5,605 nt of DNA from a bacterium (GTDB lineage Bacteria; Krumholzibacteriota; Krumholzibacteriia; JACNKJ01). This document shows positions 1 through 5,207 of the stretch, in pieces. Made by a program: the position numbers and the translations under genes. The DNA is taken from positions 1-5,605 of the forward strand of contig JACNKJ010000034.1 of NCBI GenBank assembly GCA_014382085.1, written 5' to 3'. The notes beneath the pieces are model-generated. The model made no database searches and was not told where the DNA came from. It worked only from the letters and a program-made list of their open reading frames with translations. How positions within the stretch are numbered: the first letter of the stretch is position 1; every line of letters starts with the position of its first letter.

Positions 1-6
1 GCGGCG

Positions 7-1101
7 GTGGCGCGTAACCGCGTCGCGCTGGTCTTTTGGGCACCCCTCGGGCCGCCACTGTCCGCCCTGGCCCTGACCTTCTTGGTGGGCGGAGGCATCA
101 ACGCCGCCATCGGCGAGAGCCCCATGGAAGTTTTCACCCTGCTTTTCCGCGGGGGTCTCAGCAGTTTCGACGGATTCGCCCGGGTGCTCAACGACGCCAC
201 GCCACTCATGCTCACGGGGCTGTCGGTAGCCTATGCCTTCCGCGCGGGTTACTTCAACATCGGCGGTGAAGGGCAGCTATACATGGGCGCCTTCGCCGCC
301 ATGCTGGTGGCCACGGCCCTGCCGGGCGCACCTCGGCTGCTGGCCATTCCACTGGCCATCCTGGCGGCGGCTACTGGCGGCGCCGTATGGGGTGCCATCC
401 CCGGATATCTGCGCGCGCGCTTCGGGGTGCACGAGGTCATCAACACCATCATGATGAATTTCCTGGCGGTGGGCATCACGGGATATCTCGTGGTCCATCA
501 CCTCAAGGAACAGGGGCAGATGATTCCCCACACGCCCGAGATCCCCGAGGCCTATCAGCTCGATGGATTCGGGCGCAGCGCCTGGGCTCAAAATCTCGGC
601 CTCGACTCGGCCAATCCTCTTGGACCCTCGCTGCTTCTGGCCCTTGTGGCCGTGCTCGTGGTTTGGCTGATCTTTCGGCGTAGCGTCGAGGGTTATCGCC
701 TGCGCGTGCTGGGTCTGAGCCCAGAGGCGGCGCGCTACTCCGGCATTTCCACCGGATGGCTCACCGTGCGGGCCATGGCCGCCAGCGGTGCCCTCGCCGG
801 TCTCGTGGGCGTGCACGAGGTGCTGCTCTATCGACATCGCTTCCTGGACAACTTCTCTTCGGGTCTAGGCTTCTTGGGGATCGCCGTGGCTCTCATGGGA
901 CGCAATCATCCCCTGGGTGTCATGCTGGCCGCCTTGCTCTTCGGATTCTTGAACACCGGCGCTCTGGAGATCGACATCTTCACTGAGGTGCCCCGTGAGC
1001 TAGTGGTGGTGATGCAGGCCATGGTCATTCTCTTCGTGGTCTCGGCCAGCGAACTGGCTGCCCGTCGCGCCGCCCGTCGCCGGAAGGAGAAGGCCACATG
1101 A
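7..1101 (+). CDS. BMP-type nucleoside ABC transporter permease, first subunit (NupP/YufP-like)
   Basis: This is an inner-membrane permease subunit of the branched-chain amino acid/ribose-type fold (BPD_transp_2), of the kind that imports nucleosides with a BMP-family binding lipoprotein. Diagnostic motifs are FNIGGEGQ at residues 83-90, VHEVINTIMMN at 141-151, a cytoplasmic coupling loop around 233-248 (VLGLSPEAARYSGIS) and the segment GFLGIAVALMG at 288-298. About eight to ten hydrophobic segments are spread along the protein, and the C terminus is Arg/Lys-rich, which suits a cytoplasmic tail. At 364 aa it matches the length of B. subtilis YufP. The GTG start at 7 is provisional: the frame is open to the left edge, so the true start and its ribosome binding site may lie outside. 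The stop overlaps the next permease by 4 nt, as expected for partner subunits. Nucleoside as substrate is inferred from the family; other BMP-family ligands are possible. Confidence 0.9.
   Translation: MARNRVALVFWAPLGPPLSALALTFLVGGGINAAIGESPMEVFTLLFRGGLSSFDGFARVLNDATPLMLTGLSVAYAFRAGYFNIGGEGQLYMGAFAAMLVATALPGAPRLLAIPLAILAAATGGAVWGAIPGYLRARFGVHEVINTIMMNFLAVGITGYLVVHHLKEQGQMIPHTPEIPEAYQLDGFGRSAWAQNLGLDSANPLGPSLLLALVAVLVVWLIFRRSVEGYRLRVLGLSPEAARYSGISTGWLTVRAMAASGALAGLVGVHEVLLYRHRFLDNFSSGLGFLGIAVALMGRNHPLGVMLAALLFGFLNTGALEIDIFTEVPRELVVVMQAMVILFVVSASELAARRAARRRKEKAT
1084..1089 (+). promoter_or_regulatory. Shine-Dalgarno site for the second permease
   Basis: AAGGAG lies 8 nt before the ATG at 1098, inside the last codons of the first permease. 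It supports that start and independent initiation alongside translational coupling. Confidence 0.7.
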
Positions 1102-1970
1102 TCGCTCTGGCCATACTTTTCGGCACCCTGCGCACGGCCACACCCCTGCTGCTTGCTGGGCTCGGCGGCATGTTTTCCGAGCGGGGGGGTGTGGTGAACA
1201 TCGCCTTGGAGGGCATCCTGCTCGTGGGAGCCTTTGCCGCCGCCGCCGCCACGGCCTTCACGGGATCGGCCACCATCGGGCTCATGGCCGCCCTCTTCGC
1301 GGGCATGCTTCTGGCCCTACTCCATGCCCTGGCCACCCTTTGGATCGGTGTGGATCAGATCGTCAGCGGCGTGGCGCTGAATCTGCTCGCCCTGGGGCTC
1401 ACCGAATTTCTCATGTGGGTCTTCTTCGGCAGCGGCAGCAATTCCCCGCGCCTTGAATTCTGGGTTCCCTCCGGGTTCTGGGGACGCTTCTTCACCGAGC
1501 TTCCGCCACTCACCCTCTTCGCCTTGGCTGCAGTTCCCCTAAGCGCCTTGCTGCTGTTTCGCACGCGTTTCGGCCTTCGATTGCGCTCGGTGGGAGAACA
1601 TCCAGAAGCTGCGGCATCTTTGGGAATTCCCGTGCTTCGCATGCGTCTCTGGGGCGTTTTGCTCAGCGGAGCCCTGGCCGGTTTGGGCGGCGCCTTCTTG
1701 AGCCTCAACGCCCACTATTTCGTGAAGAACATGAGCGCCGGGCGGGGATTCATCGCCCTGGCCGCTCTCATTTTCGGCAAATGGAAGCCCTGGGGTTTAC
1801 TGGTGGCCACCCTGCTCTTCGGATTCGCCGAGGCCCTGCAAGGGCATTTGCACGTGCCTTGGCTGCCCGTACGATTTGTTCAGATGCTGCCCTATCTGCT
1901 CACCATGATCGCGCTGGTGGGTGTGATCGGTAAAAGCCGTGCGCCGGCGGCTCTTGGGAAGAAGCTGTGA
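1098..1970 (+). CDS. BMP-type nucleoside ABC transporter permease, second subunit (NupQ/YufQ-like)
   Basis: This is the second permease of the same importer and would form the membrane heterodimer with the upstream gene product. Family motifs are clear: GGVVNIALEGILLVGAF at residues 30-46, DQIVSGVALNLLALGLTEFL at 86-105, the coupling loop RSVGEHPEAAASLGI at 163-177, and NMSAGRGFIALAALIFGKW at 211-229 followed by a Gly/Ala-rich membrane segment. These closely match the YufQ/YufP-type partner pair, and 290 aa is shorter than the first subunit, as is usual. The start is supported by AAGGAG 8 nt upstream and by the ATGA overlap with the first permease. No ATPase gene follows, so the nucleotide-binding subunit is probably upstream of the window. 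The 3' end is partly duplicated in the spacer just downstream. Family assignment is secure; the substrate is inferred. Confidence 0.92.
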   Translation: MIALAILFGTLRTATPLLLAGLGGMFSERGGVVNIALEGILLVGAFAAAAATAFTGSATIGLMAALFAGMLLALLHALATLWIGVDQIVSGVALNLLALGLTEFLMWVFFGSGSNSPRLEFWVPSGFWGRFFTELPPLTLFALAAVPLSALLLFRTRFGLRLRSVGEHPEAAASLGIPVLRMRLWGVLLSGALAGLGGAFLSLNAHYFVKNMSAGRGFIALAALIFGKWKPWGLLVATLLFGFAEALQGHLHVPWLPVRFVQMLPYLLTMIALVGVIGKSRAPAALGKKL

Positions 1971-1996
1971 TTGGATCTTGGGAATTGTGATGGAGC
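1952..1996 (+). repeat. Degenerate tandem duplication across the permease stop codon
   Basis: TCTTGGGAA occurs at 1952-1960 and again at 1976-1984. Each copy is followed by a TGTGAT-GG-like stretch (1966-1974 and 1986-1993). The second copy has lost about 4 nt and differs at a few positions. The first copy includes the end and stop codon of the permease; the second is non-coding. It looks like a short decayed tandem duplication at the edge of the AT-rich island. Confidence 0.45.
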
Positions 1997-2052
1997 AAAA
2001 CTCGCAATGACGTTTATCAGTTTCATTACAAAGGAAGGAGACGACTACCAGT
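1971..2052 (+). other. Intergenic spacer at the left edge of the AT-rich island
   Basis: These 82 nt separate the importer from the unknown secreted protein. They contain the second copy of the short duplication, the sequence CTCGCAATGACG at 2001-2012, and the purine-rich ribosome binding site of the next gene. I see no convincing sigma-70 promoter and no hairpin with a T-tract, so how the next gene is transcribed is unclear. Confidence 0.5.
2031..2040 (+). promoter_or_regulatory. Ribosome binding site of the unknown secreted protein
   Basis: AAGGAAGGAG ends 12 nt before the ATG at 2053. The spacing is longer than usual, but no other in-frame start near it gives a complete signal peptide, so it supports the 2053 start. 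Confidence 0.55.
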
Positions 2053-2706
2053 ATGATTAGCTTAGCTTCAAGGGTGATCCTTCTATGTGTTGTTTTCGGA
2101 TTGATTGTTACCAAAGATTCTGTAGCAGAGTATGAAATCGTCTCCATGGATATCTTCGAGGAGATGGCGAAGAAGAACGACGCCTCTGTCAGTAAAACGC
2201 TCTATGGATATGCAGCTTGGTTTCACAATTCTCCCTTCATGGTACTGGGAGAAGCGACGAATATGGAATTGCCGGATGGCATACCTCACTTCCAACTCAT
2301 TGTTGAGGAGGTCGTGAAATTCGATCGAGCTGTATGCTTGGATGGAGAGATTGCGGTTGAGGACACGCTCATCCTCGATGGAAGAGTAGCATGGGTTGAG
2401 AGGGATAATTCCATTCAGCTGGGAGTTACTAGATCTGATGTCATCCGAAATCCAAGAGCCCTCGTTTCGATATCTCTGTCGGTGAAAGCGATGAACGAGA
2501 TTAACTGCAAGTGCGATACCTTGACCTTGGCTTCCTTCACTCCGGCTACTGGAGACGATACTATCTCCTTCAAGTATATTAGAGCTTTCATTAAAGATCT
2601 TGGTGAATCGAAGATCGGCTATTTTGAGATTAAGATTCAGGATCTTGTTGAGCCGAAATCCTTGGAGGAGTGGTTTGATCTGATTGTGAGATCAAGAGTC
2701 GGCTGA
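2053..2706 (+). CDS. Hypothetical secreted or periplasmic protein with Sec signal peptide
   Basis: I do not recognise the family of this 217-aa protein. Residues 1-25 form a plausible Sec signal peptide: Arg7, a hydrophobic core at about 8-20, and a Ser-Val-Ala cleavage site before Glu26. No lipobox is evident. The mature part of about 192 aa has no further membrane segment and is acidic. It alternates short hydrophobic strands (for example FQLIVEEVVKF at 80-90 and ALVSISLSV at 136-144), which suggests a mostly beta domain, and ends in a helical-looking Trp-containing tail near 204-214. Cysteines at 95, 152 and 154 include a CKC pair that could form a disulfide or bind metal; this is speculative. 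GC is about 45%, against 60-70% in its neighbours, and codons are AT-richer, suggesting acquisition by transfer or relaxed selection. It does not overlap its neighbours, unlike every other junction here. The ribosome binding site and the signal peptide support it as a real gene. Confidence 0.75.
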   Translation: MISLASRVILLCVVFGLIVTKDSVAEYEIVSMDIFEEMAKKNDASVSKTLYGYAAWFHNSPFMVLGEATNMELPDGIPHFQLIVEEVVKFDRAVCLDGEIAVEDTLILDGRVAWVERDNSIQLGVTRSDVIRNPRALVSISLSVKAMNEINCKCDTLTLASFTPATGDDTISFKYIRAFIKDLGESKIGYFEIKIQDLVEPKSLEEWFDLIVRSRVG

Positions 2707-2757
2707 TGTGATTGTCAATGAATGGCATCCCGACCTTGAAGTTGTATGGCCGATTTT

Positions 2758-2788
2758 AATTGCCGAGTTTTCCCCTCTCGGCTAAATT
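2758..2788 (+). repeat. Inverted repeat, possible terminator or attenuator
   Basis: GCCGAG at 2762-2767 pairs perfectly with CTCGGC at 2777-2782 around a 9-nt pyrimidine-rich loop. The stem can extend by AATT (2758-2761) with AATT (2785-2788) across a 2-nt bulge. No T-tract follows on either strand, so a classical intrinsic terminator is doubtful. An operator or a 5'-leader hairpin of purD is equally possible. Confidence 0.4.
2760..2788 (+). promoter_or_regulatory. Candidate sigma-70-like promoter for the purD operon
   Basis: TTGCCG at 2760-2765 and TAAATT at 2783-2788 each match the -35 and -10 consensus at four of six bases, with ideal 17-nt spacing. Transcription would start about 15 nt before purD. 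The spacer coincides with the inverted repeat, which could then be an operator. Matches this weak occur by chance, so this is only a candidate. Confidence 0.22.
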
Positions 2789-2801
2789 CATGTTTCCCCA
2801 T

Positions 2802-2806
2802 GGAGG
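2802..2806 (+). promoter_or_regulatory. Shine-Dalgarno site of purD
   Basis: GGAGG sits only 3 nt before the ATG at 2810, closer than usual. The start is nevertheless well supported, because the protein begins with the family's canonical N terminus. Confidence 0.6.
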
Positions 2807-2809
2807 AAA

Positions 2810-4099
2810 ATGAAGACCCTTGTAATCGGCTCGGGCGGGCGCGAGCATGCGCTCGCTTGGCGTTTGGAAAAGTCTGAGTCCGTTCCTCAGGTGGCCCTAT
2901 GGCCCGGCAACGGGGGCACGGCGGGGCTGGGATGGAACCTGGACCCCGCGCTCTTCGAGGACCAGGATGAGGCTGCGGCCATCATCGCCTGGCAGCCCGA
3001 TCTCGTGGTCATCGGACCCGAAGCACCCCTGGTGGATGGCCTTGCCGATAAACTTCGAGCGGCAGGTTTGGCCGTCTTCGGTCCGGGTGCCAATGGTGCG
3101 AAACTCGAGGGTTCCAAGATCTTCGCCAAAGACTTCATGCTTCGCCACGGAATTCCCACCGCCGACTCCAGGCGCATCACAAGCGAAGCGGAACTGATCG
3201 AAGCCATGAACATCATGGGTGATGCCGTCGTGCTCAAGGCCGATGGTCTCGCCGCCGGCAAAGGCGTTCTGCTTCCCGAAAGCCGAAGCGAGGCCTTGGA
3301 GGCCGGTGCCGCCATGCTTTCCGGAGCATCCTTCGGAGAGGCCGGCCAAAGCCTTCTCTTGGAAGAACGCCTGGATGGATACGAGGTCTCGCTGCTGGCT
3401 ATCCTCGACGGTGAGAACTACTACCTTTTGCCTGCCAGCCAAGATCACAAACGCGCGCTGGAAGGCGACCGTGGTCCCAACACTGGCGGCATGGGAGCCT
3501 ATGCGCCGGTACCGGGCCTCGACGAAGCAGATCTCGCCAAACTGGGTGAAGAGGTATTCGGCGCATCCTTGAAGGGGCTCGCCACCGACGGCATCGACTA
3601 TCGCGGTGTGCTCTACGCCGGGCTCATGATGACGCCGGCCGGTCCCAAGGTGCTGGAATTCAATGTACGCTTCGGGGATCCCGAGACCCAAGCCCTCATG
3701 CTAATGCTCGAGGGTGACTTCGGAACCTTGCTGGCCTCGGCGGCCAAGGGAAAGCTGGATCCGGGCGCGGTGAGCCATCGCGAGGGTGCCGCCATGGTCG
3801 TGGTTCTCTCGTCCAAGGGCTATCCCGACAAACCCGAGACGGGCTACACCATCGAGGATACTCTGGCGGCCAGCGGCCAGCGGTCGGCGGAAAGCGTTGT
3901 CTTCCACGCCGGCACTCGTGTAGAAGATGGAAAACTGATCAATTGCGGCGGACGGGTGCTGGGTGTTACAGCCTGGGGCAGAGATTTGGCACAAGCGGCT
4001 GATCGATGCTACCATCGCGCCGATGAAATTCACTACGAAGGAAAAACTCTTCGCCGGGATATCGGCTGGAGAGTACTGAGCAAAGGTTCGGTGACATGA
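2810..4099 (+). CDS. purD: Phosphoribosylamine-glycine ligase (GAR synthetase)
   Basis: This cytosolic ATP-grasp enzyme joins glycine to phosphoribosylamine, giving GAR in de novo purine synthesis. The N-terminal domain has the canonical MKTLVIGSGGREHALAW at residues 1-17, PGNGGTA at 32-38 and VIGPEAPLVDGLAD at 67-80. The ATP-grasp region has GSKIFAKDFM at 101-110, KADGLAAGKGV at 143-153, the acidic EERLDGYEVS at 185-194, and QDHKRALEGDRGPNTGGMGA at 211-230. The metal/ATP-binding strand LEFNVRFGDPETQ lies at 282-294. The C-terminal domain includes VVVLSSKGYPDKPETG at 330-345 and GGRVLGVTAWG at 380-390. At 429 aa it is full length, equal to E. coli PurD, with all expected motifs intact. Its stop overlaps purE by 4 nt, making it the first gene of the operon. 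It is GC-rich, in contrast with the gene before it. Confidence 0.98.
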   Translation: MKTLVIGSGGREHALAWRLEKSESVPQVALWPGNGGTAGLGWNLDPALFEDQDEAAAIIAWQPDLVVIGPEAPLVDGLADKLRAAGLAVFGPGANGAKLEGSKIFAKDFMLRHGIPTADSRRITSEAELIEAMNIMGDAVVLKADGLAAGKGVLLPESRSEALEAGAAMLSGASFGEAGQSLLLEERLDGYEVSLLAILDGENYYLLPASQDHKRALEGDRGPNTGGMGAYAPVPGLDEADLAKLGEEVFGASLKGLATDGIDYRGVLYAGLMMTPAGPKVLEFNVRFGDPETQALMLMLEGDFGTLLASAAKGKLDPGAVSHREGAAMVVVLSSKGYPDKPETGYTIEDTLAASGQRSAESVVFHAGTRVEDGKLINCGGRVLGVTAWGRDLAQAADRCYHRADEIHYEGKTLRRDIGWRVLSKGSVT

Positions 4100-4557
4100 G
4101 CGCGCAGGTGGGCATCATACTGGGAAGCAAAAGCGACGATGCACTTCTGGATCCCTGCACCGAGGTGCTGGATCGCATGGGCATTTCCTGGGAGACTTTG
4201 GTTGCGAGCGCACATCGGAATCCGGGCCGAGTGGGGGAGTGGGCAGGCAGCGCACGGGAGCGCGGCCTCAAAGTGATCATCGCCATGGCGGGGCTGAGTG
4301 CAGCACTGCCGGGAGTCGTGGCGGCACATACTACGCTGCCCGTCATCGGAGTGCCCGTCCAGGGTGGAGCCCTTCAGGGTGTGGACGCGCTCCTGTCCAT
4401 GGTTCAAATGCCCCGCGGCATTCCCGTCGCCACGGTGGCCATCGGAAAGGGAGGCGCGGTGAACGCGGCTCTGCTTTCCGCGCAGATCCTTAGCATCGAG
4501 GACAAGGATGTTCTCGGACACATCGAACGCTACAGGGAGGAATGGAAGCAATCATGA
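4096..4557 (+). CDS. purE: PurE, N5-CAIR mutase / AIR carboxylase family
   Basis: PurE places the carboxyl group on aminoimidazole ribonucleotide in de novo purine synthesis. Class I enzymes rearrange N5-CAIR made by PurK; class II enzymes use CO2 directly. Seen here are GSKSD at residues 10-14 (phosphate loop), SAHRNP at 38-43 with the catalytic His40, LPVIGVP at 81-87, QMPRGIPVATVAI at 104-116 and NAALLSAQIL at 123-132, all class I features. The usual class I loop GAGGAAHLPG instead reads MAGLSAALPG at 64-73, losing its histidine. The 153-aa length is slightly short at the C terminus compared with E. coli PurE. No purK is in the window. The start overlaps purD (ATGA), with AAAGG 9 nt upstream. 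Family assignment is secure; the exact reaction (mutase or carboxylase) is less so. Confidence 0.95.
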   Translation: MSAQVGIILGSKSDDALLDPCTEVLDRMGISWETLVASAHRNPGRVGEWAGSARERGLKVIIAMAGLSAALPGVVAAHTTLPVIGVPVQGGALQGVDALLSMVQMPRGIPVATVAIGKGGAVNAALLSAQILSIEDKDVLGHIERYREEWKQS

Positions 4558-5207
4558 CAGACGTCCTCACCAGCATCGAAGATCCGCGAAGTACGCTCAC
4601 CGCGATTCGCTCTCTGACGCTGGGACGCCTTGCCGTTCTGCCCACGGACACTTTGTATGGCATCCACGGACTGGCTTCGTTTCCCGGCATTGCTGCCAAT
4701 ATCGCTAATGTGAAGAACACCGACCCCGATTCCAGGGGATTCATCCTCTTGGCCGACAAAATCGAAAAAATCGAGAATTGGGCCGAACTTACGGCCGAAT
4801 CTCGTACTTTCATCGAAAAAAACTGCCCGGGTCCGGTATCTTTCCTGCTGCCGGCCAAGGCTGGCGCACCACCGGAGCTCTGTACCGAGGAGGGGGGCAT
4901 TCAGCGCCTGGCTTTTCGCATTCCCGATCATCCCTATCTGCTTAATCTACTGGGGCTTCTAGAGTCGCCCCTCATCTCCACCAGCGTCAATTCCACGGGC
5001 TCTCCGCCCCTTGAATATGCCTCGGAAATTGTTAAGCTGTATGGGGATAAGGTCGATCTTATCGCTTCGGATCCTGAACTCGAGAATCGAATGAAAAACG
5101 AAGGCGCGCAGCCTTCGACACTGGTCGACCTGACGAAATCGCCGCCGGCGATCCTGAGAGAGGGGAAGGTCAAACCCATCCTCTCCATGGTATCCTCCGG
5201 CGGATGA
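4554..5207 (+). CDS. Sua5/YciO/YrdC family protein (putative threonylcarbamoyl-AMP synthase)
   Basis: Family members such as TsaC/YrdC and YwlC make threonylcarbamoyl-AMP from threonine, bicarbonate and ATP for the tRNA t6A37 modification. Motifs are LPTDTLYGIHG at residues 29-39, Lys54 followed by SRGFILL at 60-66, CPGPVSFLLPA at 91-101, FRIPDHP at 121-127, STSVNSTG at 142-149 (SxN motif), QPSTLVDLT at 186-194 and ILREGKV at 200-206. At 217 aa it is the single-domain form without the Sua5 C-terminal domain. The usual KxR motif reads Lys-Asn-Thr with a one-residue insertion, so a YciO-like function of unknown chemistry cannot be excluded. I chose ATG 4554 because it gives the same ATGA overlap as the neighbouring junctions, with GGAAG 5 nt upstream. 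ATG 4542 would add four residues, but its GGAGG is only 1 nt away, too close. Confidence 0.88.
   Translation: MTDVLTSIEDPRSTLTAIRSLTLGRLAVLPTDTLYGIHGLASFPGIAANIANVKNTDPDSRGFILLADKIEKIENWAELTAESRTFIEKNCPGPVSFLLPAKAGAPPELCTEEGGIQRLAFRIPDHPYLLNLLGLLESPLISTSVNSTGSPPLEYASEIVKLYGDKVDLIASDPELENRMKNEGAQPSTLVDLTKSPPAILREGKVKPILSMVSSGG

Larger units (their letters stand above)
2707..2809 (+). other. Intergenic region upstream of purD
   Basis: These 103 nt hold an inverted repeat, a weak sigma-70-like promoter candidate and the purD ribosome binding site. Nothing here has the length or conserved core of a purine riboswitch. A separate promoter for the pur operon is plausible because this is the only sizeable gap before it. 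Confidence 0.5.

Noticed and set aside
277..837. 186-aa minus-strand open frame opposite the first permease
   Set aside because: It is His/Gly/Gln-rich low-complexity translation, antisense to a clear permease; a composition artefact.
1985..2013. Sigma-70 promoter for the unknown secreted protein (TTGTGA as -35)
   Set aside because: No acceptable -10 hexamer lies 16-18 nt downstream, so the match is too weak to list.
2074..2091. Lipoprotein signal for the 217-aa protein (Cys12)
   Set aside because: The cysteine lies inside the hydrophobic core after Leu-Leu, without a lipobox. The SVA cleavage site at 23-25 fits signal peptidase I better.
2707..2809. Purine riboswitch upstream of purD
   Set aside because: The region is only 103 nt, and I could not find the paired P1 helix or the conserved loop sequences of the purine aptamer.
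2897..3691. 264-aa open frame on the minus strand opposite purD
   Set aside because: It lies wholly within an unmistakable purD and shows no recognisable motif. Long antisense frames are expected in GC-rich coding DNA.
4033..4551. 172-aa minus-strand open frame opposite purE
   Set aside because: It is antisense to purE, with no family features and no plausible ribosome binding site.
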